Of a stretch of 64,000 bases of DNA, positions 9,669 to 18,285 are shown one piece after another. Below the pieces are notes generated by a model. The model saw only the letters and a program-made list of their open reading frames with translations. It had not been told where the DNA came from and did no database searches. Within the stretch, counting starts at the first letter, position 1, and the number at the start of each line of letters is the position of its first letter. This stretch comes from Sphingomonas sp. EC-HK361 (lineage in GTDB: Bacteria; Pseudomonadota; Alphaproteobacteria; Sphingomonadales; Sphingomonadaceae). The stretch covers positions 86,372-150,371 of the forward strand of contig NZ_LR701493.1 of the NCBI RefSeq assembly GCF_902498785.1. Direction: 5' to 3'. The position numbers and the translations under genes are program-made.

Positions 9669-10607
9669 TCAGACGCCCATGTCGGCCCGGGGGTTCCGCG
9701 TGTCGATGTCTTTGTGCTCGTTGATGAATGCTTCCAGCTCGGGGCTGACCTGCGGGACGGTGACCATGATGGTAATCATCTGGTCGCCGCGCCCGCCGCC
9801 CTTCTTGTGAAAGCCCTTGCCCTTCAGGCGGAACACCTTGCCTGAGGAAGTGCCCTTCGGGATCGTCAGCATCACCGGCTTCTCCACGGTCGGCACCTTC
9901 ACGCCGCCGCCGAGCACCGCTTCGGCCAGCGTGATCGGCAGGTCGAGCCGCACGTCGTCGCCGTCACGGGTGAAATAGCGATGCGGGGTCACCTCGATCG
10001 TCACGATCGCGTCACCCGCGCCGCCGGGCCCCGGTTCGCCCTTGCCCGCGAGGCGCATCTGCGTGCCGTTCTCGACGCCGGCCGGCAGCTTCAGGTCGAC
10101 GGTCTTGCCGTCGCCCAGCATGGTCCGCTGCGGCGACAGCGCGGCGGCATCGATGAAGGGCACGCGCAGTTTGTAGGCGATGTTGGCGCCCTTGGGCGGC
10201 GGCTGACGCCGCCCGAACCCGCTGGAGAAGCCGCCACCGCCGCGATTGCCGAAAAGCCCTTCGAAGATATCGGACATGTCGGCACCTTCGCCGCCGCCGA
10301 AGCTGTAATCCTCCGGCCGGAACCCGCCGCTCTGCCCGCCCGGACGCCCGCCGCCGAATCCGCCATGGCCGAAGGGGGAGGTGGGATTGCCGTCGCCGTC
10401 GATCTCGCCGCGGTCGAAGCGTGCGCGCTTGTCCTTGTCGTTCAGCAGATCATAGGCGTTGGTTACCTGGCTGAAGCGCTCCGATGCCTTGGGATTGTCC
10501 TTGTTGCGATCCGGATGGAGTTCCTTCGCCAGCTTGCGATAGGCCTTCTTGATGTCCGCCTCGCTCGCGCCGCGCGCGACGCCGAGGGTCGAATAAGGAT
10601 CCGCCAC
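9669..10607 (-). CDS. J-domain co-chaperone, CbpA-like (no zinc finger)
   Basis: 312 residues. The N-terminal J domain (about 1-70) has the HPD motif at 32-34 (KELHPDRNK) and stimulates DnaK ATPase. A long Gly/Phe-rich linker runs about 75-140. Then come two DnaJ C-terminal beta domains ending near 300, with the FHKKGGGRGD segment. The CxxCxGxG zinc repeats of true DnaJ are missing, so this is a CbpA/DjlA-type helper. It precedes YihY by six bases and probably shares its transcript. Confidence 0.9.
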   Translation of the reverse strand: MADPYSTLGVARGASEADIKKAYRKLAKELHPDRNKDNPKASERFSQVTNAYDLLNDKDKRARFDRGEIDGDGNPTSPFGHGGFGGGRPGGQSGGFRPEDYSFGGGEGADMSDIFEGLFGNRGGGGFSSGFGRRQPPPKGANIAYKLRVPFIDAAALSPQRTMLGDGKTVDLKLPAGVENGTQMRLAGKGEPGPGGAGDAIVTIEVTPHRYFTRDGDDVRLDLPITLAEAVLGGGVKVPTVEKPVMLTIPKGTSSGKVFRLKGKGFHKKGGGRGDQMITIMVTVPQVSPELEAFINEHKDIDTRNPRADMGV

Positions 10608-10679
10608 TTAAGTCCCCGTTGAACGTGTGTTACCCGGCTATGTGGGCGCGCGCGGGGCGGAGCGCAATCGCGTTTGCGG

Positions 10680-11588
10680 TCAGGCCGCGATCGGCTCTGG
10701 CGAGGCGGGGAGATCAAGCGGGGCGACATCGACGCTGACCGCCATCGCCTGTGCACCCGAACCGAGCACGACGCCGTCCACCGGCGCGACCTCGCCATAA
10801 TCGCGCCCGATCGCGACGACTACGTGATCGCCTGCCATCCAGATGCCGTTGGTGGGATCGAAGCCGATCCAGCCGCGCGCCGGCCCGCACCACAGGAGTA
10901 CCCATGCGTGGGTGGCATCCGCGCCGACAAGTCTCGCCTGACCGGGCGGCGGAATCGTGCGAATATAGCCAGAGGCATAGGCGGCCGGCAGCCCGGCCGC
11001 GCGCAGGCCGGAAATCATGATCTGCGCGAAATCCTGGCACACGCCGCGGCGCTTCGCGAAGGCTTCGTGGGGCGGCGTGTCGACAAGGGTCGCGGTCGGA
11101 TCGAAGGCGAATTCGCGCTGGATGCGCCGCGCGAGCGCGATGCCGGCCTCCAGCGCGGGCGCGTCGGGGTGCAGATCGGCCGCGCACCACGCAGCGATAT
11201 CGGCTTCGAGCGGGATGAGCGGCGAGGGAAAGAGGTAGCTGGCGGGTCCGCTCGGCGACACATCGCGGCTGTCGCGCGCCATATTGGCGACCTGACCCAG
11301 CGTCGGATCGTCGGGTGCGGGGACGGGCACGAGGCGATCCACCGTCACCCGCGCTGCGCTTTCGATAACGAGCTGGCGCACCGGTTCCTCGACCACCAGC
11401 CTTGTGACGTGCGCCAGACCAGCCTCGGCCCGCGCCGGAAAGGTCCGCCCCGACGGGCTGACATGGAGCGCGTACTCCTCCACCCGCTGCCCCGGCCAGT
11501 CGATCGGGCGCAGCCGCAGGTTGCACCGCGCAAAGCGCACCGCGCCGCCATAATCGAACCGCGTGATGTGGCGGATGTCGTAGATCAC
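10680..11588 (-). CDS. bacterial transglutaminase-like protein, amidoligase cluster
   Basis: 302-residue transglutaminase/papain-fold protein with an N-terminal beta-domain starting IYDIRHITRFDYG. The full triad is visible: Cys184 (RGVCQDFA), His227 (ATHAWV) and Asp244 (FDPTNG). The GTG start at 11588 overlaps the upstream gene's TGA by four bases (GTGA), so translation is coupled. In many proteobacteria this enzyme sits with circularly permuted ATP-grasp and alpha-E proteins in a system predicted to make or process peptides. The proteasome-like peptidase often found there is absent. Confidence 0.9.
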   Translation of the reverse strand: MIYDIRHITRFDYGGAVRFARCNLRLRPIDWPGQRVEEYALHVSPSGRTFPARAEAGLAHVTRLVVEEPVRQLVIESAARVTVDRLVPVPAPDDPTLGQVANMARDSRDVSPSGPASYLFPSPLIPLEADIAAWCAADLHPDAPALEAGIALARRIQREFAFDPTATLVDTPPHEAFAKRRGVCQDFAQIMISGLRAAGLPAAYASGYIRTIPPPGQARLVGADATHAWVLLWCGPARGWIGFDPTNGIWMAGDHVVVAIGRDYGEVAPVDGVVLGSGAQAMAVSVDVAPLDLPASPEPIAA

Positions 11589-14071
11589 GCCAGCGTCAGC
11601 CCGCCGGCGCGCAGCGGCTCTGCGCCCTGCAGGAAATAGCGACGTGCGACCGCGTCGGAGAGCTGCCCCAACCGCCGCTCGATCTCGCCGAGCCGGTTCG
11701 CGTCGAGCGTCGCCGCCGCCGCAGTAGCGACCAGCGCATGGATCGCGGTCGCCTCCGCCTGTTGCGGCTCGGCCATGCCGTCGTCCGCCAGCACGGGGAG
11801 CGCCGACACATGCGCGGCGATGCAATCCACCTGATAGGCGAGGCTGCGCGGGTTGCCCGGATCGAGCGCGACAAGATCGACGACGGGCACCCGCGCGATT
11901 CCCGTCAGATAGCGCTGGCGGTAGCTGATCTGGCTGTCCCCCAGATCGAGCAGTGTCTGCAGATCATCGGCGGTCGCGCCCGGCATTCCGAACACCCGCG
12001 TCGCCCGTGCGATTGCCACGGCGCGCTCGATCCGGCGCCCCAGATCGTGGAACCGCCACGCGCTCGTCCGTCCCATATGCTCGGCGGACAATCCGGCGAT
12101 CGCGGCATAGCGCCGCTGGAGCGATCCCGCGCGGTCGAGCAACCCGCGGTGGGTCGGGAAGGGCGCATCGAGAAGGCGCATCATGTCCGCGGACAGCCGG
12201 TCGCGCGATCCGTCGCCGATGGCACGGGCATGGCGGTTGATCTCCGCGACCGACTGCCAGCCCTCGCCAAGCGACTCCATCGCGGTGCGTGCGGTGTGGG
12301 TCAGATCGGCGCGGCGAAGCGTGTGCGGGTGTGGGGCGGCACCGGAGGACACGATCTGCCCGACGAGTCGCCCAACGGTTTCGGACGCGAGCGCGGCGCC
12401 GGCATCGGCGTCGATCGAATTGCCGAGCATCACGCGGATCGCGCTGAGCAGCGCCTCGCCACGCTCGAGATAGCGGCCGAGCCAGTAGAAATTATCCGCA
12501 ACGCGGCTGGGCAGCGTGCCGGGGTTGCGGCGGATGCCGGCGGAATCTGCTGCGGGAAGAAGCGATACGGGCGCGACCACCTCTCCACCGAAGACGCAGA
12601 CGTCGGCGGACCACAGCCCTTCGCCCATCACGGTCGCGCGGTCGTCGGCATGCTCGCCGATCCGCGCGAAGCCGCCCGCCATGACCGACCATTCGCCCTT
12701 GCCGTCGCGCGCCGCGAAGACCCTGAGCGTGAACGGACGCGCGACCATCGTGTCACCGACGACGACCGGCATGGTGGAAAGCCGGACGATCTCCTGCCCG
12801 ACATAATCCTGCGGGCGGCGCGCGATATCGTCCAGCAGGTCGGCGCGTTGTTGCGGAGAAAGATCGGCCCCCGTGACTGCGTCCTTGCCCGGCAGGCCGA
12901 GCGTCGGCTGGCCGAACGCCGGCGCGACGATCAGGCGGTCGAGGTCCTCTTCCGCCCGCGCGCGCTCGCGTGGCTGGCCGCACCACCACGTCGCGATATT
13001 CGGCAGGCGCAGCCCCTCGCCGGTCAGCCGGGTCGCGAGCTGCGGCAGGAAGGCGGCGAACGCCGGCGATTCGAGGACGCCGACGCCGGGGGCGTTGGCC
13101 AGGACGACATTGCCCGCGGCATAGCTGTCGATCAGCCCCGGCACGCCGATCTGCGAATGGCTGTCGAACGCCAGCGGATCGAGCAGCCGCGGGTCGAGCC
13201 GCCGCCAGAGCGCATCGATCCGTTTCAGCCCGTCGATCGTGCGGACATAGACGCGGTCCTCAAGCGCTGCGAGGTCCGCGCCCTCGACCAGCAGCAGCCC
13301 GAGATAACGCGCAAGATGCGCCTGCTCGGCATAGCTCGGGTTGAAACGGCCCGGGGTCAGCAGCCCGATGCGGGGCTCCGCTCGCTTGCACGCGGCAGCG
13401 AGTCCGGCACGGAAGGCGGCGAAGAAAGGCGCATGACGGCGCACGTTCAGCCGGTCCTGCAATCCGCCCAGCGTCCGGCTGACCGCCAGCCGGTTTTCCA
13501 GCGCGTAACCGGCGCCCGCGGGCGCGCGCAGGTGATCGGCCAGCACGCGCCATTCGCCGGTCGGCCCGCGACCGAGATCGAAGGCGACGAAGTTCAAATG
13601 GTGGCCGCCCGGCGGCTCCATGCCGACCAGCGGTCGCAGGAAATAGGGGCTGCCGGTGACAAGCGTCGCGGGGATCATGCCGCGATCGACAAGCCGTCCG
13701 GGTCCGTAGATATCGGCGACGATCGTTTCGAACAGCGCCGCGCGTTGCACGATCCCGCGCTCGATCTCGGTCCATTCGTCGGCGCCGATCATCAGTGGCA
13801 CCGGGGAGACGGGCCATGGCCGCTCGTCCGCCTCGCCGATCACCCGAAAGCCCGTGCCGATATCGGCGGCGTGGCGCTGCACCCGCTCGCGCGCATGACC
13901 CAGATCGTCGCCGGCGACCGCCGCCAGCTCCTCGAACATCGCGGCCCAGGCGTCCGCCGCCCCCTGCGCCAGCGCATCGCCGCGCGTCGCGCGGGCGCCG
14001 TAATCCTCCATCCAGCGCTTCGCGTGGGTGCCCGCGTCGAACAGCGGGGCGGGGGTTGGGCTTATCGCCAT
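11585..14071 (-). CDS. circularly permuted ATP-grasp / alpha-E fusion protein
   Basis: 828 residues joining two proteins that are often separate genes. About 1-500 is a circularly permuted type 2 ATP-grasp domain (DUF404/407; EDRVYVRTIDGLKRID, NAPGVGVLESPAF). About 520-820 is an all-helical alpha-E domain (DUF403; VADNFYWLGRYLERGE near its start). ATP-grasp enzymes form amide bonds; the predicted product is a small peptide or modified amino acid, but none is proven. The transglutaminase overlaps the 3' end. It reads from ATG 14071, 90 bases after ligD. Confidence 0.88.
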   Translation of the reverse strand: MAISPTPAPLFDAGTHAKRWMEDYGARATRGDALAQGAADAWAAMFEELAAVAGDDLGHARERVQRHAADIGTGFRVIGEADERPWPVSPVPLMIGADEWTEIERGIVQRAALFETIVADIYGPGRLVDRGMIPATLVTGSPYFLRPLVGMEPPGGHHLNFVAFDLGRGPTGEWRVLADHLRAPAGAGYALENRLAVSRTLGGLQDRLNVRRHAPFFAAFRAGLAAACKRAEPRIGLLTPGRFNPSYAEQAHLARYLGLLLVEGADLAALEDRVYVRTIDGLKRIDALWRRLDPRLLDPLAFDSHSQIGVPGLIDSYAAGNVVLANAPGVGVLESPAFAAFLPQLATRLTGEGLRLPNIATWWCGQPRERARAEEDLDRLIVAPAFGQPTLGLPGKDAVTGADLSPQQRADLLDDIARRPQDYVGQEIVRLSTMPVVVGDTMVARPFTLRVFAARDGKGEWSVMAGGFARIGEHADDRATVMGEGLWSADVCVFGGEVVAPVSLLPAADSAGIRRNPGTLPSRVADNFYWLGRYLERGEALLSAIRVMLGNSIDADAGAALASETVGRLVGQIVSSGAAPHPHTLRRADLTHTARTAMESLGEGWQSVAEINRHARAIGDGSRDRLSADMMRLLDAPFPTHRGLLDRAGSLQRRYAAIAGLSAEHMGRTSAWRFHDLGRRIERAVAIARATRVFGMPGATADDLQTLLDLGDSQISYRQRYLTGIARVPVVDLVALDPGNPRSLAYQVDCIAAHVSALPVLADDGMAEPQQAEATAIHALVATAAAATLDANRLGEIERRLGQLSDAVARRYFLQGAEPLRAGGLTLA

Positions 14072-14161
14072 CAGCGCCTGCTTGGACCTCGTCGCGGTTG
14101 CCGGACGCGGCCTTTGGTGACGCCCCCCTTGCTGCGACGCAAGGTGAAATCGCGGCTGGTG

Positions 14162-16627
14162 CTAAAGATCGGGCAGCGCCTGTCGCGCCGATCCCCAGCC
14201 GGCGAGCGCGCGCGACGCCGCGCGCTCGATCAGCGTATCGCGGTCGGTGACGGCGAAGATGTTCGCCGCGTCGATATCGCGCAGCTCGCTCCACGATACC
14301 GGCGCCGCGACCGGCGCGCCGCTGCGCGCGCGGGCGGAATAGGGCATGACCGCGGTCGCGCCCCGCTGGTTGCGCAGCCAGTCGATGAAGATGCGGCCCT
14401 TGCGCTTCGCCTTCGACATCGTGGCGACGAAGCGGTCCGGCTCGGCCTGCGCCAGGGCTTGCGCGAAACGGCTCGCGAAGTCCTTGACCGCCGGCCACTC
14501 CGCCTCCGGCGTCAGCGGCACGACGACATGGACGCCCTTGCCCCCCGACAGCATCGGGAAGCTCGTCAGGCCCAGTTCCGCCAGCTGCGCCTTCAGATGC
14601 TCGGCGGCCTTCTTGGTATCGCCGAAATCAAGGCCTTCGTCGGGATCGAGATCGAAGATCATGCGGTCGGGCTTTTCCAGGGCTGCGACCGACGATCCCC
14701 ATCCGTGAAATTCGATCGTCCCCATCTGCACGCACGCGACCAGCCCGTCGGCGTCATCGACGTAAAGATAGTTCTCGGTGCTGCCGTCCTTTTTGCGGAT
14801 CGGCACATGATGGACGTGATCGCCGAACGATCCGGCATCGTGCTTCTGGAAGAAGCAGGCCTTGCCGCGGCCTTGCGGGCATCGGACGAGACTGACCGGG
14901 CGGTTCGCGGTCCACGGCAGCATGATCGGTGCGACGGCCGCGTAATAATCGGCGAGGTCGCCCTTCGTGACCTTGCTGTCAGGGAAGACCAGGCGGTCGC
15001 TGCTGGAGACCTTGACGTGGATTTCGGGGCGCGCGGCGGCAGGCGCAGGTGTTTCCAGCCGCACCTCGTCGGCTGGCTGGTCCTCGCGCAGTCCGAGGAA
15101 ACTCGGATGACGCAGTACGCCATCGGGCGTCGTCTCGGTATAGGCGATCTCTGCAACGAGTTTCGGCGTCACCCAGCGCGCGCCGCGAACCGCCGCGCGC
15201 GGGGCTTCGACGGTGGCCGTCTTGCGGGCCAGCCGCGCGAGCTTCGCCGACAGCGCGTCCATCGACGCTTGGTCGAACCCGGTGCCGACCTTGCCCGCAT
15301 AGATCAGGCCGTCCTCGGCATGCGTGCCGAGCAGCAGCGAGCGAAACCCGCGTTTCTTGTCCGACGGCAGCCACCCGACGATCACGAATTCCTGCCGCCG
15401 CGTGCATTTGACCTTGAGCCAGGCGCGCGTCCGCCGTCCGCGATAGGGCGCGTCGGCGAGTTTCGACACGATGCCCTCGAACCCCTCGCGGCACATCGTC
15501 TCGAACAGCGCTTCGCCCGATCCGGTGACATGCTCGGCATATTGGATCGCGCCGTTTTCGGGCAGGACGGCGCGCAGCCGCTCCTTGCGCTGGACGTTGG
15601 GAAGATCGCTCAGATCCTCGCCATCGAGGGTCAGCAGGTCGAACGCGAAACACGTCATTGCGCGACCTTCGCTGATGGCCACCTTGAGCGTCGAGAAGTC
15701 CGGGCGCCCGTCCTTGAACGCGACGATCTCGCCGTCGATCAGCGCGGACGAGACGGGCAGCGCGGCGGCGGCGTCGGCGATACCCTGAAACTTGTCGGTC
15801 CAGTCGAGTCCGCTCCGGGTGAACACTTTCGCCTTGCCGCCATTCACCGCGATGAGCGCGCGGTAGCCATCATACTTGACCTCGTGAATCCAGCTGGAGC
15901 CTGTGGGGACGGTGTCGACGAGGGTGCAGAGCTGGGGTGAGGTAAACGAAGCAAGCGCCTCCGCCGCCTTTGTGCTCCCGCGAAGGCGGGAGCCCAGTCT
16001 GGATCCCCGCCTTCGCGGGGATACATTGTCAGGGGGCCTGCCCTCCGCAATTTCCTGCATCGTCAGCCCGGTTGCCACGCTCGTCAGCGCCGTTTCGGTG
16101 AGCACATCGGTGCCTCCCGCGTCCGCATCGTCGATCTTTCTCAGCAGCCAGTTCTCGCGCTTCTCCTTGTCCCGCGGCTTCAGGCGAATGAGCAGCCACT
16201 CGCCCTTCATCCGCTCGCCATCGAGCACGAAATGCAGGTGGCCCTTCTCCAGATCCTTCGCGCTCTTGCCCTCGATCGGCGCCCATGTGCCGCGATCCCA
16301 CAACATCACCGTGCCGCCGCCATATTCGCCTTTCGGGATCGTCCCTTCGAAAGTGGCGTAACTGAGCGGATGATCCTCGGTGCGCACCGCGAGCCGCTTT
16401 TCGTCGGGGTCCAGGCTCGGCCCGCGCGTGACCGCCCAGCTTTTCAGGACGCCGTCGAGCTCCAGCCGGAAGTCCCAGTGGAGCCGGGTGGCGTCGTGCT
16501 TCTGCACCATGAAGCGCGCACGTCCTGAGCCTGTCGAAGGGTTCTGGCCGGGCGCTAGCGTGCCGGCCGGTTCGGCGGTCTTCGCAAAGTCGCGCTTGGC
16601 GTTGTAGGTGGAGAGGGGATCTTTCAC
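14162..16627 (-). CDS. ligD: ATP-dependent DNA ligase D, NHEJ
   Basis: 821-residue end-joining enzyme with three domains. The 3'-phosphoesterase (about 1-190) has His44, His50, Asp52 and His86. The ligase has adenylated Lys251 in EVKYDGYR. The C-terminal polymerase/primase domain has an Asp pair in DLDPDEGLDFGD. The start is GTG 16627, with a GGGAGGGGAG ribosome-binding site lying inside a palindromic repeat. Two dispersed repeats are read in frame: about residues 29-38, and about 201-220 in the linker between phosphoesterase and ligase. Ku is the next gene upstream. Confidence 0.95.
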   Translation of the reverse strand: MKDPLSTYNAKRDFAKTAEPAGTLAPGQNPSTGSGRARFMVQKHDATRLHWDFRLELDGVLKSWAVTRGPSLDPDEKRLAVRTEDHPLSYATFEGTIPKGEYGGGTVMLWDRGTWAPIEGKSAKDLEKGHLHFVLDGERMKGEWLLIRLKPRDKEKRENWLLRKIDDADAGGTDVLTETALTSVATGLTMQEIAEGRPPDNVSPRRRGSRLGSRLRGSTKAAEALASFTSPQLCTLVDTVPTGSSWIHEVKYDGYRALIAVNGGKAKVFTRSGLDWTDKFQGIADAAAALPVSSALIDGEIVAFKDGRPDFSTLKVAISEGRAMTCFAFDLLTLDGEDLSDLPNVQRKERLRAVLPENGAIQYAEHVTGSGEALFETMCREGFEGIVSKLADAPYRGRRTRAWLKVKCTRRQEFVIVGWLPSDKKRGFRSLLLGTHAEDGLIYAGKVGTGFDQASMDALSAKLARLARKTATVEAPRAAVRGARWVTPKLVAEIAYTETTPDGVLRHPSFLGLREDQPADEVRLETPAPAAARPEIHVKVSSSDRLVFPDSKVTKGDLADYYAAVAPIMLPWTANRPVSLVRCPQGRGKACFFQKHDAGSFGDHVHHVPIRKKDGSTENYLYVDDADGLVACVQMGTIEFHGWGSSVAALEKPDRMIFDLDPDEGLDFGDTKKAAEHLKAQLAELGLTSFPMLSGGKGVHVVVPLTPEAEWPAVKDFASRFAQALAQAEPDRFVATMSKAKRKGRIFIDWLRNQRGATAVMPYSARARSGAPVAAPVSWSELRDIDAANIFAVTDRDTLIERAASRALAGWGSARQALPDL
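15971..16027. repeat. CCGCGAAGGCGGG palindrome, in frame inside ligD
   Basis: CTCCCGCGAAGGCGGGAG and CCCCGCCTTCGCGGGG flank a short AGTCTGGAT core. It is read on the minus strand as an Arg/Ser/Gly-rich stretch (about LigD residues 201-220) without stop or frameshift. Near-identical intergenic copies lie at 27892, 52581 and 61602. Confidence 0.85.
16519..16546. repeat. CCTGAGCCTGTCGAAGG element, in frame inside ligD
   Basis: CCTGAGCCTGTCGAAGGG is the arm sequence of the elements at 47663 and 60233. Here it is translated as part of NPSTGSGRAR near LigD residue 30, before the phosphoesterase core. Confidence 0.75.
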
Positions 16628-16735
16628 GCTCTCCCCTCCCTGGAAGGGAGGGGCCGGGGGTGGGTGGCCCCGGACGACGCGCTCGCGTGGAGGTCGACCC
16701 ACCCCCAACCCCTCCCTTCCAGGGAGGGGAGCAGA
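16628..16735. repeat. long CTCCCCTCCCTGGAAGGGAG palindrome
   Basis: The left arm (CTCCCCTCCCTGGAAGGGAG) and right arm (CTCCCTTCCAGGGAGGGGAG) are inverted copies, with GGGTGGG/CCCACCC sub-arms. It fills the ku-ligD gap and contributes the ligD ribosome-binding site. Confidence 0.8.
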
Positions 16736-16741
16736 CCGGAC

Positions 16742-17605
16742 TCAAGCACGCTTGTTCGCCGCCGGTTTCCGAGGCGGTGTCGCCTTCTTCGCGGGCCCCT
16801 TCGCTGCCTCGCCGCTCTTCGCCATCGACTTCTTGAGCGCCGCCATCAGATCGACGACATTGCCGCTCGCCCGTCCGTCATCGTCACCCTTGTCCTCGAT
16901 GATCTTGCGGTTCGACTTGGCCTTTCGCTTGCGCTCCACCAGCGCCTTCAGCGCATCGACGTAGCGATCGTGAAACTCGCCCGCGTCGAACTTGCCCGAT
17001 TTCTTCGCGATCAGCGCCTCGGCGAGGTCGAGCAGCTCGGTGTCCGGCTTCGTGTCGGGGATGTCGCGAAAATAGCCCTGCGCCTTGTTCACCTCGTCGG
17101 CGTAGCGCAGCGTCTCCAGCACCATGCCGCGCCCGCACGGTTTCAGGCTCACGACATATTCGCGACCGCGCATCGCGAGCTGGCCGAGCCCGACTTTCTT
17201 CGTGCGTTTGAGCGCCTCGCGCAGGACGATGAAGGCTTCTTCCGCCAGATCGTCGGCGGGCACGACGAAATAGGGCTTCTCGTAATAGAGGACGTCGATC
17301 TCGTCCGCATCGACGAACTGGGTGAGCTCCAGCGTCTTCTTCGATTCCAGCTTCACCGCATCGATCTCATCCTGATCGAGCAGGACATATTCGCCCTTTT
17401 CGATCTGGTAGCCCTTCATGATCTCGTCGGCATCGACCGGACCGACCCCGGTCACGACCTTGTCGTAATGGATCGGCTTGCCGGTCGGTTCGTGGATCTG
17501 GCGGAACGAGATGGAGGCGCCCGATTTCGTCGCCGAATAGATCTCGACCGGGATCGAGACGAGCGCGAGGCGGATCTGGCCTTGCCAGTAAGCGCGAGCG
17601 GGCAC
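16742..17605 (-). CDS. ku: Ku protein, non-homologous end joining
   Basis: Homodimeric DNA-end-binding ring that recruits LigD. 287 residues from GTG 17605 (PARAYWQGQIRLALVSIPVEIY, the usual start). The Ku core spans about 1-255 and includes YYEKPYFVVP and KCG-like GRGMVLETLRYADEV segments. The C-terminal tail is rich in Lys, Ala and Pro, as in Ku proteins whose basic tail aids DNA binding and LigD stimulation. ligD follows across a palindromic repeat, so this is a complete two-component bacterial NHEJ locus. Confidence 0.95.
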   Translation of the reverse strand: MPARAYWQGQIRLALVSIPVEIYSATKSGASISFRQIHEPTGKPIHYDKVVTGVGPVDADEIMKGYQIEKGEYVLLDQDEIDAVKLESKKTLELTQFVDADEIDVLYYEKPYFVVPADDLAEEAFIVLREALKRTKKVGLGQLAMRGREYVVSLKPCGRGMVLETLRYADEVNKAQGYFRDIPDTKPDTELLDLAEALIAKKSGKFDAGEFHDRYVDALKALVERKRKAKSNRKIIEDKGDDDGRASGNVVDLMAALKKSMAKSGEAAKGPAKKATPPRKPAANKRA

Positions 17606-17706
17606 GGGCGACGTTCCTTCGTTGCGGAGCCGATTCAATCGCTGAGAAACGGAGTCGTTCCCCAACGACGGTTTCGCTGATGCGGAAGCTCGGCTAAGGC
17701 GCGGAG

Positions 17707-18285
17707 ATGGCCGACGATCCTCTCGCGCTGTTCGACGCCTGGTATGCCGAGGCAAGGGCGAGCGAACCCAACGACCCCAACGCCGTGGCGCTCGCGACTG
17801 CGGATGGCGCGGGGCGCCCGTCCGTTCGCATGGTGTTGCTGAAGGGGCACGGTCCCGACGGTTTCGTGTTCTACACCAACCGCGAAGGTCGCAAGGCGGC
17901 GGAGCTTGCCGACAATCCAAATGCGGCGCTGCTGTTCCACTGGAAATCGCTGCGCCGGCAAATCCGGATCGAAGGCCCCGTCACGCTGGCGAGCGACGCC
18001 GAAAGCGACGCCTATTTTGCCTCGCGCAGCCGCGATTCGCAGCTTGGCGCCTGGGCTTCCGATCAGTCCCGCCCGCTCGCCGACCGTGCGACGTTCGAGG
18101 CGCGGTTCGAGGCGATGACGACGCGCTTCGCGGGCGGCGACGTGCCGCGCCCGCCGCACTGGGGCGGTTACCGCATCGCGCCGCGCTCGATCGAATTCTG
18201 GCAGGATCGCGCGCACCGGCTTCACGAACGCCGTGTGTTCACGCGCGCCGGCGACGGCTGGACGGAGGGGATGCTCTACCCATGA
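17707..18285 (+). CDS. pdxH: pyridoxamine 5'-phosphate oxidase
   Basis: FMN enzyme oxidising pyridoxine/pyridoxamine phosphate to pyridoxal phosphate. 192 residues, slightly short of E. coli PdxH because the extended N-terminus is missing. RMVLLKG, FYTNREGRKA, SRDSQLGAWAS and the C-terminal PPHWGGYRIAP, EFWQ and RLHER motifs are all visible. The start at 17707 follows GCGGAG. The stop overlaps the ATG of the CDF transporter by four bases. Confidence 0.95.
   Translation: MADDPLALFDAWYAEARASEPNDPNAVALATADGAGRPSVRMVLLKGHGPDGFVFYTNREGRKAAELADNPNAALLFHWKSLRRQIRIEGPVTLASDAESDAYFASRSRDSQLGAWASDQSRPLADRATFEARFEAMTTRFAGGDVPRPPHWGGYRIAPRSIEFWQDRAHRLHERRVFTRAGDGWTEGMLYP

Noticed and set aside
11738-15940. 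Very long plus-strand open frame opposite the ATP-grasp and ligD genes
   Set aside because: It is a GC-driven antisense shadow: the minus-strand genes in the same stretch have full motifs, while this frame is Arg-rich with none.
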